From: Molossus alvarezi
Taxonomy: Eukaryota > Chordata > Mammalia > Chiroptera > Molossidae
DNA: 64,000 nt
Reading direction: 5' to 3'
Assembly (NCBI GenBank): GCA_037176705.1
Contig: CM073896.1
Span: 20,782,708-20,846,707 of the forward strand
A program made the position numbers and the translations under genes. Each line of letters opens with the position of its first letter. Within the stretch, counting starts at the first letter, position 1. The notes under the pieces are model-generated. The model was not told where the DNA came from, made no database searches, and saw only the letters and a program-made list of their open reading frames with translations. This document shows positions 35,338-48,605 of the stretch, piece after piece.

Positions 35338-35580
35338 TTTTAATCCTCACCTGAGGACATTTTTCCATTTTTTGTTCAGATAGAACGGGAGGGAGAGAGA
35401 GGAGGAGAGAGAGAGAGAAACATCGATGTGAAGGGACACATCGAGTGGCTGCCACCCGCACGACCAACCAGGGCCGGGGACAAACTGCAACCGAGGTACG
35501 TGCCCTCAGCGGGAACCGAACCCGGGCCTCACTGTACCGCAGGCCGACGCTCCAACCGCTGAGCCAAACCGGCCAGGGCT
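35338..35580 (-). mobile_element. VES-type SINE, type A, well preserved
   Basis: Antisense copy with perfect tail hairpin 'tcctcacctgagga' (35344-35357) and head 'ctgagccaaaccggccaggg'. Several CpGs are retained. Flanked by 'agataaatatacatat' and 'agataaatacatt'. Confidence 0.95.
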
Positions 35581-36365
35581 AGATAAATACATTTTTACAA
35601 AAGGGAAATGTAATTATATAAAGATAATCAAATAGATAAACTTAAAAGAGGTAGAGAACTATGTCTGAACAAGATGGATTAACTGTTGTTCTCTAAGTAA
35701 CAACAACAAAAATTGGAGAAATAATGTATTTTCAAACCTTGGACAGCTGGAAGGCCATGACAGGGATCCCCTAACTTCTGCCTAGATGCAGTTTCAGCAC
35801 AGGAAGGGGGAAGCAAAACATGGGGAAAGCATCGAGTTTAGGAGACAGAGTTTGAGGTGTGAAAAGGCTGAGCTAGCTGGCATTTCAGAAAAATTGACCA
35901 AAGAAGAGAGAAGCATAGAGAAACAACAAAAAAGGCCAGAAATCTACATTGGTTGCCAAAAGTGTTACTGATCACTGAGGTGGAATGCACTGGAGAAACA
36001 GCACACAGCTTCACAAAGGACTACCAGGAAGCCGTTACCAATCTGGGACTTGCTCACAAACCTTAGAAACCTCTGAGTTCTAGTGAACACAAATAACTCC
36101 ATAATCCAAGAATATTATCTGTGACAATTTTGTATGTTTAATGGATTGCGATAATAAAATGTGTGAGCAAATTTTAAAAGATTCTTCAAAACAAAGTCCA
36201 GTTAAGCTCCCCATGAGAATACTTGGAAACAGACTTTGTCTTACTTCCTTGCTGAGTCATCAGTGTGCTGATTTGATATGATCTATGTACTGACTTATGC
36301 CCAGTAGAAGTATGGGCTGTGTCCTAGTCTCCATCACCAACATTTTTAAAGGATTCCCAACTTCC
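35581..36365. other. No recognised gene
   Basis: 35640-36110 is slightly richer in G and may be diverged L1 5'UTR; the 61-residue frame at 35786-35971 has no recognisable domain. Confidence 0.3.
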
Positions 36366-36369
36366 TAAA

Positions 36370-36470
36370 AGAAATTCTTAGAAAAATTAAGTGATTCACC
36401 TAGGTCACACATATATTAATTGCAAAATAAAGTTCAAATTCACGTCTCCTGAAACCTTACCTGGAAACAT
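36370..36470 (-). repeat. Possible MIR fragment, antisense
   Basis: 'gtgattcacctaggtcacac' and the sequence after it follow antisense MIR core order. Diverged; low confidence. Confidence 0.35.
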
Positions 36471-36994
36471 TTTGATACATTTCACTTTTGTACTAGATTA
36501 CTTATTTATCAATGGGCACACTCCAAACTATTGATTCACCTCCCAAACACATCCTAGTCAAGCAAACTTCTCAGACTTTCAATATGGTTAGTCATTCAGG
36601 AACACATTAAAAAGCCTTTTCAAAATTAGGCATATAAGCACATGTGATGATGTTTGTCTAAAACCCTTGCATTTTTCATATATCTAAGAGACTATAAACT
36701 GGTAATTTACTTCTCAACTTGCCTCTATAAGTGTATATGTTCCATTATTAAGTTAGTAAAACATGCTTGGTGATGTTCTACACAATAGGCACTTTTACTT
36801 TTTTTACATCATAAATAAATTATTATTGATAATCTCTATGATATCAGCTGATTTTTATTCAAAACACCACCTATGATATATTTAACTTAAAAAATTAATA
36901 CATATGTGTAAACTCTGTTCAGCAAAGTATTATAAATGCTATAGTCTGGAGTACCTTGATAAATGGTGGTATTTTTAGCTGTTAAATGAATTAA

Positions 36995-37000
<6 letters not shown>

Positions 37001-37068
<68 letters not shown>
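37001..37068. repeat. (AT)n(AC)n microsatellite
   Basis: About 22 uninterrupted AT units followed directly by about 12 CA units. The pure AT tract is self-complementary and can extrude as a cruciform. Confidence 0.97.
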
Positions 37069-37369
37069 CCCATTTGTAGAAAAAAAGACTAAATATCTAA
37101 AATTTTGATTAGATGTCTTCAAACAAATTATGGGATTATAATTGAGAACTGCCAAACATATTGCTGCAAAATGACTTTAAGAAACACGCACACCAATAAA
37201 CTAGGAGAGGAGGTTGAATACACTTGACCTACCAGCTACCTCTGACCAGCACAGGTGGCCTGGCATCCCAAGCAGTTGTTTTCAGCATTTGTGTTTTCTT
37301 CCCATAATGATACCCTCTCCAATTCACTGCCCAAATATTTTTCAAGATGCTATTTTCTCTCCTTTTTAA

Positions 37370-37780
37370 CATTGTCTACATTTAAGATTGCACTGTTGCT
37401 CACCTGGAGTATTGCAATAAGTGCAAACATTTTCTTTGCCTCTACTGTCTGATTTAACATTTTATTATTTGCAAAACTATTGGTCTTAATTTATCAAAAC
37501 TTATGATGTTGTTTTATTGTACAAATATTTCAACAGTCTTCAATTCCCCATAGATAAGAAGTCCAGGCTTCTGGGTCAGGCAAATCGGGTGCATCAAATG
37601 TTATTTCCACCTACTATCCTAGTGTGTGTGTTACTATATTTACTCTGTTCCTCCTTTAAAATTTTCTTAGAATATTTTATTTTTCTAAATAAAATTTTTA
37701 GGCAAGCATGAAAAATTGTGATCTGAGGTACTTGCCTGTATTTCTCTTTTTCCTCACTATACTGAAGGCTATTCAAAATT
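37370..37780 (+). mobile_element. Ancient L2 fragment, sense
   Basis: 'cacctggagtattgcaataa', 'gcctctactgtctga' and 'gataagaagtccaggcttct' follow the 3' part of L2. Frames on either strand here are not genes. Confidence 0.5.
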
Positions 37781-37945
37781 ATTTATACCCCCCAAATATT
37801 TAACGAACAGTCTAGAGTAAGTACACAGTGAAGATTTTTCAACTGCATAAAATATGAATATATGTATTAAAAAGGTTGAGTACATGCACATAAGATGTTT
37901 TCTAAACTTTGTCCCAATTTTTAAAAATAAAAATGTATATAAAGC

Positions 37946-38149
37946 AGTCGGCCCTGTGGCTCAATGGTTGAACGTCGACACATGCACCAAGAGGTCACCA
38001 GTTTGATTCCTGGTCAAGGCACATACCCAGGTTGTGGGCCTGATCCCCAATTGGGGGGCATGCAGGAAGCAGCCAATCAATGTTCTCTCTCATAGATGTT
38101 TCTATATATATCTCTCTCTTCCTTCCTCTCTAAAATCAATAAAGAAAAA
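37946..38149 (+). mobile_element. VES-type SINE, type B
   Basis: Head 'cggccctgtggctcaatggt', B box 'cagtttgattcc', tail 'aaaatcaataaagaaaaa'. Flanked by 'aaaatgtatataaag' and 'aaaatgtatatagag'. Confidence 0.95.
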
Positions 38150-38162
38150 AAATGTATATAGA

Positions 38163-38984
38163 GCGAAATTTAAGCTGAACAAATTTACCTGAGTAAATCC
38201 TCTTGTTCTCATCAATATGTAATTACTTGACAAGACATTGAATTGAAAGAAATAGTAGTTTTTCAAGTCATCTCGCCAATTTACAGGGTCACTAAGTATT
38301 GAAAGCCATGAAAATCTTATTCTTAAGCAATATTGACTGTTCAAAGTTTTTCCAAAAACAATGAAGTATTATTAAATTCTTCATTCTACCAGCGTTCTCA
38401 AGATAAAACTAAAGTTATTTTTAAAGCATTAAATATTCAGAAACCATAAGCATGCCTCCAATTATGCACATAATATGGAGTGGAGGAAGCTCATTTTCTT
38501 GTATTATAATAAGTGACTCAGGAAAGGATCAATTATTCCAAACAATTTCAAGGCCATAACTAGCACTAATGTTTTAAAATAAAGTAACTGAAAATTCAGC
38601 AATGTTTAATTTGGTTATGAGACAATTTAACTTAAAATTTCCTAAATTCTGTGTTTCTAAAATTTCAACAATGAATTAATTTTGTTTTCTAATAGTGGAG
38701 AGTAATAAAATAAAAGTAAAAATATATCAAGATCAATTCAACAAGAGGTAATTTTGATCGTGTTTTTTATTTCACATAAGTTCACTGAACTGGAAATGTC
38801 CTTTCTATGCACAAAAGTGTTAACAATGGTTAACTGAGATGAAATAACCCAACATGTTGCCCTTCAGAAAATGTTCCACCTCAATAAATATATTTTCAAA
38901 GGTTATATAAATATATGGATGCAAATATCTCTTTTTAAGCATTTAGTATTTTAGAAAGAAGTTTATGTTTGTAGAAAATTTGCA
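38163..38984. other. AT-rich DNA without recognised genes
   Basis: I recognise no gene or repeat. Confidence 0.45.
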
Positions 38985-40520
38985 AGATGGATCAGGAAGT
39001 TCTGTGACCTGACCGCATTTGAGAATGCACTGAAGAGGTGCTGACAGCATAACTGAGTCAGGAGTTGGTTCTTCCTTTAGCATAGGGCTGATGGTCAGAG
39101 TTAGTCACAGAGCTGGGTTTATTAATAGCAATGGGGATGCCAGATGCCAGAGTAATAGAAGCCAAATTGCAGCACTTACCAGCCAGAAGTCATGGTGCCA
39201 CATTTATCACAGCAAATGGCCAGGTCGGAGGGGCTGCTACGGAGCAGCACCTGCAGACTTTGGAGATGGTTAACAGAACATGGCGTTCTGTCTCAGGGAC
39301 AAAATACACAGAAAGCAAATAACATCAACACGTAGAAGAAAACACAAAATGGGGAGCAGGAAGTTCAGAGCAATTGCCCTATAATGAGCTGCAATCTCCT
39401 TTTTGAGTTCCTTAGCTTGAGTCAGTCTTCAGACGTGGAATTCATTGAATGAAGAGGTGGTCAGCTCCCAAGAGTGGCCCTACAACACTGCAGCAAATAA
39501 ACCTTGTAGTAATTTTTCTAGCACTTCTCCAAAGAAATCTGCAGCCATTCTTTCAGTTGAATTTTCGTGGCAACAAGTAGACACCAGGACATTTGAAGAC
39601 TTACACAATGAGTCTGACACATCAATTCCACTCCTTCTTACAATAGGAGCATATAGAGGCCAAGTAATAAATGGAGACTAGTTAAAGTTCACTGGTTCAA
39701 TGACCCACCCAGTTGTCATTTTTCCAGGCCCCAAATATGTAATCCTCATACTGGGTCCTTGGTATATGGAATAAGAGCTGTCAGAGCAAGGAAGGCCAAG
39801 TGGAAGTTTCTGAGTCTGTTCCGCCCAACAGCCAAGACAGTAAAAAAATAAAATAAAAAACCAAAAAACATATCGCATCCGAAAGTGGAAAGAATAAGTA
39901 CCACCTTTAAAAATCTAAATGGTGTAAGGGTGGTTGTACTTATCATATTTGCATTTAATTAACCAGTCTGGACTCTGTTTTCTGTAGGAAGCAGAGGGTC
40001 CAGGAGGATGACTACAACTAAACCAACAGGCCATCCAAATTGCAGCTACCCTGCAGAACATGGTATTGTTGCTCACAAAATTACTAAGTCCTGCGGTGTA
40101 TTATCTGTGGCCACTGATATGACAAATGTATCATTTTCTAATCTAATTAGAAAAGAGGATCAGAAACATTTTGCATTGTATTTAGTGAACAAATTTATTT
40201 ATTCACAATTCTGAACCAGGGTTAAATCTCTTTCCCTATGTCCTAATACAATCACAAAAGATCTAGATCACTTACATATCTTGAGAAATATCAGAACATT
40301 AAATTCATCTACTATGTCAACAACATTATGTGCATTGACTGGAATAAGGAAGAGGTGGCTTAGTATGCTACATGCTATGGTTAAACACTGGATGGTGGGT
40401 GGTAAACACTGCAAAGGTTCAGGGACTTGCTACTTCAGCAAAAATTTAGGGAGCCAGCAGTATGGGGTATAACAGGACAATCCCTCCAAAGTAAAATGCA
40501 AATGGCTGCATCCCTAAGTT
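38985..40520 (+). mobile_element. Decayed ERVL-type endogenous retrovirus internal region (pol remnant)
   Basis: The nucleotide order 39440-39900 and 39995-40480 follows the pol part of mammalian ERVL-like elements, which once encoded reverse transcriptase and integrase. Clear anchor stretches are 'ggagcatatagaggccaa' (39646), 'gtccttggtatatggaata' (39756) and 'agaaaagaggatcagaaac' (40150). At about 40303-40340 the frame equivalent to the RT active-site loop reads YVNN, so both catalytic aspartates of the usual YxDD are lost. Many stops and frame changes leave only pieces below 80 residues. No LTRs were recognised beside it. It cannot encode an active enzyme. Confidence 0.55.
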
Positions 40521-41594
40521 TCTAAATGTTGGTTTGAACTTGCTATATATTATCATTTTCAGTAAAGACGTAGAATAAAAATATTTATGTTCTCACACTT
40601 ACAACAAAGGCAGAGTGGAGCTTAATCTGATCTAACAAAGAACATAGATGCAATCTACTAATTAATTTATTTGCTCATTGAATGCTCCTGATTTGGAGAT
40701 TGATACACATATTATCGTTAAATTATATAAAATGACCTTAATTTGATTAGGAATGTTATTTTTCTGATTTTAGGTTAAGTTATAATTAAAAATTAAATTT
40801 ACTCTGACATTTGTTGGCCTGATTGTCATAGAAATTAGTTTTTCAATTTACTAGAATCTCTTTGTGTTTGGGTCAGCAAGGACATAGATATTATTTACTT
40901 CTATTCAAACTAATTTAACCAATGAAACTGGTTACCAAGTGAAATATTTTCTAGCCATTACAGAATGTAAATCAAAGTAGATTTACTCTTATTAAAGTAA
41001 AGGTAGAAATAAGATTTTCTCTGGGGATTTAGACTTTTTTTGGGCAATCCTAAAATTCCACAGACACTGATCAAGTTCAATGAACTCATTTTTTTTTAAA
41101 ATGAAGAAACCTTGTTTGTGAAAACAACATAACAGATAGTGGCAGAACTAGGCATAGAGTCTAGTTTCTTAATTTTTAATTCCAGTATTAGCATTATATC
41201 AGAACTGACAGGCACAAATGACTTCAAGATGATAAAGGTTTGAGGAGCCAAGTTAGTATTTCAATATGTTCTTTAAAATAATTTATTATTATTTTTTTTG
41301 GAATGGCTAGTATTTTTATTTAATTTTGAAGCCTAAGGTAAAAAGCATAGGCAATAAGTTTTACTCATCAATAAAAAACAACTATAACATTTCACTGGTA
41401 ATTAATATACCAAGTTGAAAAGCATAAAAATTGAGACTTAATTAGAACACAAATGAATTTTTGTTGAATTAATTATTTAATCGTACAGTTTCTGCCATTT
41501 TTACACCTTGTGAAAATTAAAGAGATATTGACAAGAAAAAAATTATATTTTAGTTTTTGTTAAATTCACTATTTAAAGGTTTTGTAATAATTTT
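40521..41594. other. AT-rich DNA without genes; a possible MIR at 41080-41190
   Basis: 'gatagtggcagaactaggc' near 41136 follows antisense MIR order. Otherwise nothing recognised. Confidence 0.35.
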
Positions 41595-41813
41595 TTTTTT
41601 AATTTTAAAAAATATTTTTATTGATTTTTGAAGGGAGAGGGAGAGAGAGCCAGAGATATCAATGTGAGAGCAGAACATCGATGGCTGCCTTCTGCACGCC
41701 CCCTACAGGGGATCAAGCAAAAATTCAAGTATGTTCTCTGACCCGGAATTGAACCAGCAAACATGCGCTATGTGGCATGACACCCAACCAATTGAGCTAC
41801 TCTGGCAGGGCAC
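41595..41813 (-). mobile_element. Older bat tRNA-derived SINE, antisense
   Basis: Begins with a T-rich tail and 'ttattgatttttgaaggga', ends 'ccaattgagctactctggca'. More diverged than types A and B, with a partial loss in the middle. Flanked by 'taataatttttt' and 'aataaataattttt'. Confidence 0.75.
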
Positions 41814-44359
41814 AATAAATAATTTTTACTTTAGAGACTCTCAATTTCATGTGTAACTTGATCTGTCCCTCTATGCTGTATATCTCATAAGCCGACCTCC
41901 ATTCCCAGACATAGTTTAAGGAGACTACAATGCTTTATGTGCAAGATACATTATGTGAACTTTATCATTAGTAATGACCAGGCAAAGAGATTTTAAATTA
42001 ATTATGGCTATAGACAATGCAAAACAAAAGCCATGTATGAAAATGTAGTTAATAAGCAGTTTTATCCTAAATCTGATGGACAAAAGACAATGTGGATACT
42101 GGTTGTACATTATGGTGTAGGCATGTTTGTTTCGTATTACTTTATGTATAAATATTAGTTAATATACATGAATAAGAATGGATTTAAATAAAGTGCTAGA
42201 AAATATTCAACATAAACAAGAGAGATAACTCAAAATCAATTTTGAAAAATTCCAGATTAGTCAGTACTGATGACCACAGAAAGGGTGGCCAATATTGCTC
42301 TAATCATACCAGGGATCAGAGTATCCTCTTCTATAAGAGAATTATTTTCCATGTTCTTCCATAGTTTCCTTGTCTATAATCAGAGAATGTATGAATTATC
42401 TTTGCAATTATTTAAATACATCTGAAATTAAGAGTCCTTTACTTAGTAGTTCTTGACAATAAATCAATTCTGTTTCTGCTCATAGCTAAGCTTTTGATAC
42501 ATTTTAGAAACACTTTGCTGAAAATCTAATGCATGCAAGTTATAACATGGATAAAGAATAATTTTATAGAGAATTATGACCTAATCTGCTTTTTGCATTT
42601 GAAACAATGGAGTCCCATGGTCCTTAAAATATATATTATTTTGAGCTATACAGTACTTTTTTTTTTCAAACTAATAAACACTCTAGCAATAAATTTTAAT
42701 ATGCATAGCAAAGTCAACCTTCTCCTACTTTACCCTCATCATCAACAACAAAACTCAACTATAGAAATGTAAACATGTTTCCAATATAAGTGTTTAAAGC
42801 ATTGACAACCATCCCTGTGACACCACCTTATCCAACTTACCCTGCTGCTGTCTGCCCTACCCTTTCAATTGTAATTTAGCTATCAGGAAATGGTCCATTG
42901 GTGTCACCTGGGTAAATCCAAGTACAATTGGCACAGACACCATACAATCCATAGCTCGGAAATGTGAGACCTTTCCTGTGCCTTTCGACATATCTGGTGT
43001 TGATTTTTCTATGGAGATAATGCCAGTGTCTTTGTATTCTAAGATTTTCTTTTCTTCAAAATTAATCACACTGTGCACAGTCAGCCACTTTAGAGATGCC
43101 CCTGTGAAACCACTGTTAAGTTTTGGTCTAATTTACTTCTAATTTGGGAGAGTCAGTTGAGGCACTGACAACATGACTGTTTGCTCTGTCTTCTTGGGGT
43201 TTTACTTATCTCTGTTCTTTATGCCTTTTATTTTATTAGTCCTCTTTCACTTTCCAGGTGCTCAAAATCTTTTCTCTCTTTTATGTAAGACATGTTTTCC
43301 TTCTACTGAAGCCTTGATATCGAGTCACACCAGGTCAATCATAAAGAAATGTAACATCTCCCAAATTTGCCTGTATGAACACTAGGAGGTTCTCAGCAAA
43401 ATGCAGCTCTTCGTGTTTCAATATCTTTCCCCTGATCAATAAAGTGTGAGAGTGTGAGGTAGAAAAGCAAACCAAGGAAATAGTGACAAAATGCTTTCTA
43501 TCACAAAGGTACAGACTGTAATCTTGAGATTCTTCTCTGTTACTTACATATTCTCTGAGAACTATAGTTCTACTCCAGAAGCTCAAAGATTCTTGAGTAT
43601 TCTCTGCTCTGTTTAGAGTCTAATTCAGAATTGTTTTGTACTATGCCATATTTTATTTAGACCTTTCTCTTTCTGTTGTCCTCACATCTCCCAGTAATAT
43701 TTGTAAACTACAAAAACTTTGTTTCTAAACTCTCTTCCTCTGATAACCTGATTTTCTGAAAACTTTAACCAACTGTTCTTCTAAATATTAAATTCCCAAG
43801 TTTTGTAAGTGGTCATCATCTCTTTATAGAAATATGGACAATTACTTTGAATGATCTAATACATAGTTAATTAGGTATTTAGTTATATTTGAATTGTTTT
43901 AAAATCAAATCCATTAGTCTGCACTCAAATATTCTATATTGTCCTAACTTTGTATTATAGTTCTATCTTGTTTGAAACTTCAGAATACTCATCAACACCC
44001 ATTCTGTTTCCTAAAGAAGAATTTTTTTCAAATTCTTTGGGGTCTAAATTGCAAGTTATCAGATAACTGTAATATTTTGTTTATCCCAGACATTTATTCA
44101 TTTACTTTTACTATATTATCAGCAGATGAATGCAGCCAGACACACATCACTTATCTTTACGACTTCTTGGGTATAGAATAATGTTCAAATTCTTGGAGGA
44201 GGGAGAAGGGTTTCATTATTTTACAGAGCATTCATTTTTTTTTGGTGACGGATATAGTAGATGCTTGGAATATATTGCCTTATTTAAATTTCCCAGAAAT
44301 ATTAAAAGATACATATTATTTTATTATCTACAGATACCAAAATTTAGGTATAAAGAAGG
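41814..44359. other. No recognised gene
   Basis: AT-rich, apparently unique. A 73-residue minus-strand frame at 42857-43078 lies in the only GC-balanced patch; I do not recognise it and give it no function. Confidence 0.45.
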
Positions 44360-44749
44360 GGTGTTTGTTTTTACAACTGCCATAACAGAGCAGCGCTGAC
44401 TGGGTTGCTTGAGGAAGAAAATTTTATTTCTCACGGTTCTGGAGGCTAGACAGCTGAGGTCAAGCTGTCAACAGGGTCGGTTTCTTCTGAACAGTCTCTC
44501 TTTGGCTTGTAGGTGTGGTCCTCTCCATTTTGTCTTCACGTGGTCTTCCTCCCTGCGCATGTCTGTGTCCCGGTCTCCTGTTCTTTTAAGGACTCCAGTC
44601 ATATTGGACTAGGGCTCACCCTAAGGACAAAATTTTACCTTTTTAAAGAACTTATCTTCAAATACAGTCACATTCTGAGGGAGTAGAGGTTAGGACTTCA
44701 ACATATGAATTTGTTTTTTTCTTGGATGGGGCGAATTCACCTCATAACA
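44360..44749 (-). mobile_element. MLT1-type LTR (ERVL-MaLR), minus strand
   Basis: Antisense of the well-known MLT1 LTR. Anchors are 'ctgccataacagagcag', 'ctcacggttctggaggctag', 'atattggactagggctcacc' and 'acagtcacattctgaggga'. Reading on the minus strand it begins near 44749 with 'tgttatgaggtgaattcg'. Nearly full length, solo, non-coding. Confidence 0.85.
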
Positions 44750-44821
44750 GGAGGTTATAGATTTTTGACAAAATGTCAAAGGCAGAAAAGGGGAGAGCCA
44801 CACTGTCATGGTTCTTTGCAA

Positions 44822-45030
44822 CAGTGCCTCTTTTTAAAATTACATTTATTGGGGTGACATTGGTTACTACGATTATATAGGTTTCAAGTGTGCATGTGTG
44901 TGATACATGATCTGTATAAATCATCTTCTGTCACCATCTATTTTATCCCTTTACTACCCTCCTTTCCTCTGGTGACCACATACTGTTGTCTGTGTCTGTG
45001 AGTGTTTGTTTGTTTATTTTTCATGTTTGT
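44822..45030 (-). mobile_element. L1 3'UTR fragment, antisense (older L1 lineage)
   Basis: 'catttattggggtgacattg' and 'accacatactgttgtctgtg' match the antisense of the L1 3'UTR also seen at 50620-50790. Truncated in the 3'UTR. Confidence 0.75.
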
Positions 45031-45384
45031 TCAGCAATGTCTCTTCCTAATTATTAAAGTATAGTTTAGGGGCATTTAAATAAAGGGAAGAATAAACTAT
45101 TACTTCATAGCACATATAGATTGAAATACTTCTGCCAATTAATTAGTAACAGGTTCTGCTTTACCAAATGAAATTTATACTTTTCAACCAAAATAAATCA
45201 AAAAGGCTAAAATAATTGCACAATTGTTTTCTTGTTTTTTTTTCCCCTTCATCTCTTTATATGCTTTCCAAAATAGGATAATTCTTCAGATGGCTTGCTC
45301 TATTAGCACCTCAGGACTGTTTAATTGTGCCTCTAATGTGGTAATTCAGGTAATTATGCAGATCTTCATCAGCCTTGCCATTAG

Positions 45385-45602
45385 AAAATATTTTTTTCCT
45401 TTATTGATTTTACAGAGAGAGGAAGGGAGAAGGAGAGGGGGATATAGAAACATCAATGAGAGAGAACATTGATTGGCCGCCTCCTGCATGGCCCCCACTG
45501 GGGATTGGGTCCACAGTCCAGGCATGTGCCCTGACCAGAAACGAACCAGTAACCTCTTGGTGCATGGGTCGACACTCAACCACTGAGCCACACCAGCCAG
45601 GT
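45385..45602 (-). mobile_element. VES-type SINE, type B
   Basis: Antisense copy from 'ctttattgattttacagaga' to 'ccactgagccacaccagcc'. Flanked by 'catcagccttgccatta' and 'catcagcttgccattta', a clear target duplication. Confidence 0.95.
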
Positions 45603-45844
45603 CATCAGCTTGCCATTTAAATAAAGCAACTTTTTATTTTTACACTGACCTGCCCACTTATTTTTTACTAAATTTCAAAACCTTTTATTTAGATTATAAA
45701 CTGTAGCAGATTTTATATATATTATAACCTCTTATATATAATATTTAAAATGATATCTTGTAATAATGTGTGTGTGTGTGTTTTAGCCAAATTTTCTAAT
45801 TTACCATTATTTGAGAATGACTATTTCAGGAAATTTTATTGTGT

Positions 45845-46110
45845 ACATTGAAGAACTACAAAGGGTCTGAGATTTTACCGTCCTTACAAGCATACTTAAC
45901 ATGTTAGCTTGACACAATTTCATGGAGGCTGGCAAGAGACATGAGACTCTTGGGTCAGAAACAAACGTTTTATTATTCATTGCACAGTAAAACAGCGTGA
46001 GCTTCATGTTCATGGTAGTTCTTCATGTCTTCTTAATCCCATAGAGGAGACTCTGGTAAGCAGCGTATGTGGACTGTGCACGCAGTGAATTTGTGTCACA
46101 GCTGAAAAAA
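45845..46110 (-). mobile_element. Possible ERV LTR fragment (R-U5), minus strand
   Basis: On the minus strand it has a polyadenylation signal in 'gaataataaaacgtttg' (near 45966-45982), then 'tctcatgtctcttgccagcc', ending near 45845 in 'ttcttcaatgtaca'. The arrangement fits an LTR 3' half; the family is not named. Confidence 0.35.
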
Positions 46111-47985
46111 ATATAAACTTAATGGACTTTTGATAATTGGCTCCAAGCAAACCTGCCTGATCTTTAGCCTGGAGAGAGATATGAAAAGGAAGTGAATCTG
46201 CCCTTTAATCTGAAAACTGAAACTATTTAAATCATCCAAGTTTTCACTATTCAATCATTTTTGAAAAGATGATATGAAAGGAAAGTTATCAGTATCTCTA
46301 TGCAAGACATGCATAAATGCAAGAGAGCCATTGAGAATTGTGTACCAATATGAAGATTAAATTAATAAGAAAGAATCTTGTATCTTCTCAGAAAAAGTCA
46401 TGCATTATCTAGTATTTCCCCATTCTGAGTAAATTCAACACAGTAAATAGTTTATCTTTCCTTTAATGCTTCTTTTTAAACCAGATCTGAATGATTTAAT
46501 AACCAAGTTGTTTCTGAAGTATTCAACCCAAAAATTAATATCTAACAACTACAGTAATAGCTATAGTGGGTATATGTCATTCATGCCCATTCATTTATAA
46601 AAATGTATATAGGAGTTTCTCCATATTTCAAATGTTATTTGAGTAGTTAATATACCATCTCATTCAACTTTTTATCTGACAGTTAATATTTGGATAAGGT
46701 CACATGTGAAGAATTTTTGTTTAAATAGTATTCTTACATTTAGTTAGCATGTCATATCAAATCTCTATCATGAAGAAAGTATGCTCCTTATTTTATCTAC
46801 TTAGCAATAAGAAATAATTTAAAACTAATTAGATATTTGCAAAAGAAAGCTACTATTTTCCCATTTCTGTATATACATAGTCTAATTTCATGTTGATTTT
46901 ATAATTGGGCATCTATATGCCATGCAATTAGATGTTTTCAGCAAAATTGTTTTTCACTTAAAGCTTGTGAGGTCAGCAATGTAATTGCTATAATTTGTTG
47001 ACCAAAGGAGCTAACCAATTGGACAGTGATAAATGATGCAATGTCCTATTATGGAATAAAATTCCTTGAGGCTGGAAAAGTTGTGTTTTTTTGTTTTTGT
47101 ATTTTCTTTGTTTGGGGGGGTATGAAATTCTTTTATATTGACAGAAAATTAGTGAGAATTCACTTCTGCTCTGTAGTAATATCTGTGATTTTTTTTAAGT
47201 TCTGAAAAGATTTTCTAGTTGGTTATAATTAATGTTTCATTTATTTACATGCCCCCCAATTCAACTAGAAGTCAACATTATATGATGACTGAGCCCGATG
47301 TGAATATGTTTCATGGGAATGGATAATTTTTTCAGTGTGAAAGTAGTTCATTCTAAATGCCACAATGTTATCTGAAAGAAACTCTTTTAATACTTCCAGA
47401 TACATGTTTGTTTCCAGTGCCTGTTACCTTATTTAGCAATATACAGTTGTGAAAATTTTTATCACAGACATGTCCTCCCAAATATAGTACACATTAATGT
47501 ATTTTAGGCATTTGGCTTTCAAAAATCTAAATCACACACAGAGGAAAATAAATATTTTTACTCACCAATTTTTTTGAATGTTCAAATTATTTTTAAATTA
47601 GCGGGACTCAATTTGCTATAACTTTGATCTAAATCTGCTGGGTTACCCAAAAGCAAAATGTCATAATCTTCATGTGTTTTATCACATAGATTTATATCAC
47701 TTTAATATGATAATGGGTCATTCTCCCCTCAACCACTGCCAAAGGATGACATTTTTACAATCCCCATTACCTCTTCAGTACATTTAAATTTGATTTATTG
47801 GTGCTGTTTTATGACATGTTTGTCCTTAGGAGGCACTGAGCAATGAAATAAAGAATATTAATGTGATTGGCTTTCAGAATAAGTGAATATCTTGGTTGTC
47901 ATATTTGGGAGATGCAAAGTAGACAGCAACAACAAAAATATCAAATTGCAAAGCAAGAGAAATCCAGCAGTTTGCTTACTGAGAA
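46111..47985. other. AT-rich DNA without recognised genes
   Basis: I found no recognisable gene, LTR or LINE. Confidence 0.45.
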
Positions 47986-48012
47986 ATATATATGTGTGTG
48001 TGTATGTATATG

Positions 48013-48058
<46 letters not shown>

Positions 48059-48062
48059 TATA
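47986..48062. repeat. (TA)n/(TG)n microsatellite
   Basis: Mixed TG/TGTA units pass into about 18 TA units. It abuts the 5' target duplication of the following SINE. Confidence 0.95.
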
Positions 48063-48072
48063 AAGAGGCTAG

Positions 48073-48290
48073 CCCAGCTGGTGTGGCTCAGTGATTGAGC
48101 ATCCACCCATGCACCAAGAGGTTGCTGGTTCGATTCCCAGTCAGGGCACATGCCCAGGTTGTGGGCCAAATCCCCAGTGCGGGGCATGCAGGAGGCGGCC
48201 AATCGATGTTCTCTCTCATTGATGTTTCTCTCTCTCTCTCCCTTCCTCTCTGTCTCTAACATCAATAAAGAAAAAAAAAATTTAAAAAAG
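48073..48290 (+). mobile_element. VES-type SINE, type B
   Basis: Head 'cccagctggtgtggctcag', B box 'tggttcgattcc', tail 'catcaataaagaaaaaa'. Flanked by 'aaagaggctag' and 'aaagaagctag'. Confidence 0.95.
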
Positions 48291-48605
48291 AAGCTAGCAC
48301 AGAAAAGGTTGGGGAAAAGTGAATGAGTTTAAAGTAGCATTTTAAAGAAAAAAAATGGGAAAATACAGAATTACATAAATGACAGAAATCATATATATGG
48401 ATATATGATATTTTTATACATATGCATATGAAAGAAAGAAATAAACATATCTGATTTGAAAATATATAGGATTTAGTACAATTCTTAGTGGCAATTTCCA
48501 GGGAAATGGAAGATAAGGGCAGTTCACCTAAAATAAATAAGTAAGCCATGTCTTTTTAATGGTTTTTGAACTCTAGCAGTTGTCCTCTTTCATGTTACCC
48601 TAGTA

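Noticed and set aside
42857..43078. 73-residue minus-strand frame as a processed pseudogene
   Set aside because: The sequence is balanced in composition but I recognise no protein. No poly-A tail or target duplications were seen. A BLASTP/tBLASTn search would decide.
47858..48265. 135-residue minus-strand frame
   Set aside because: Composed of SINE antisense and TA microsatellite translation.
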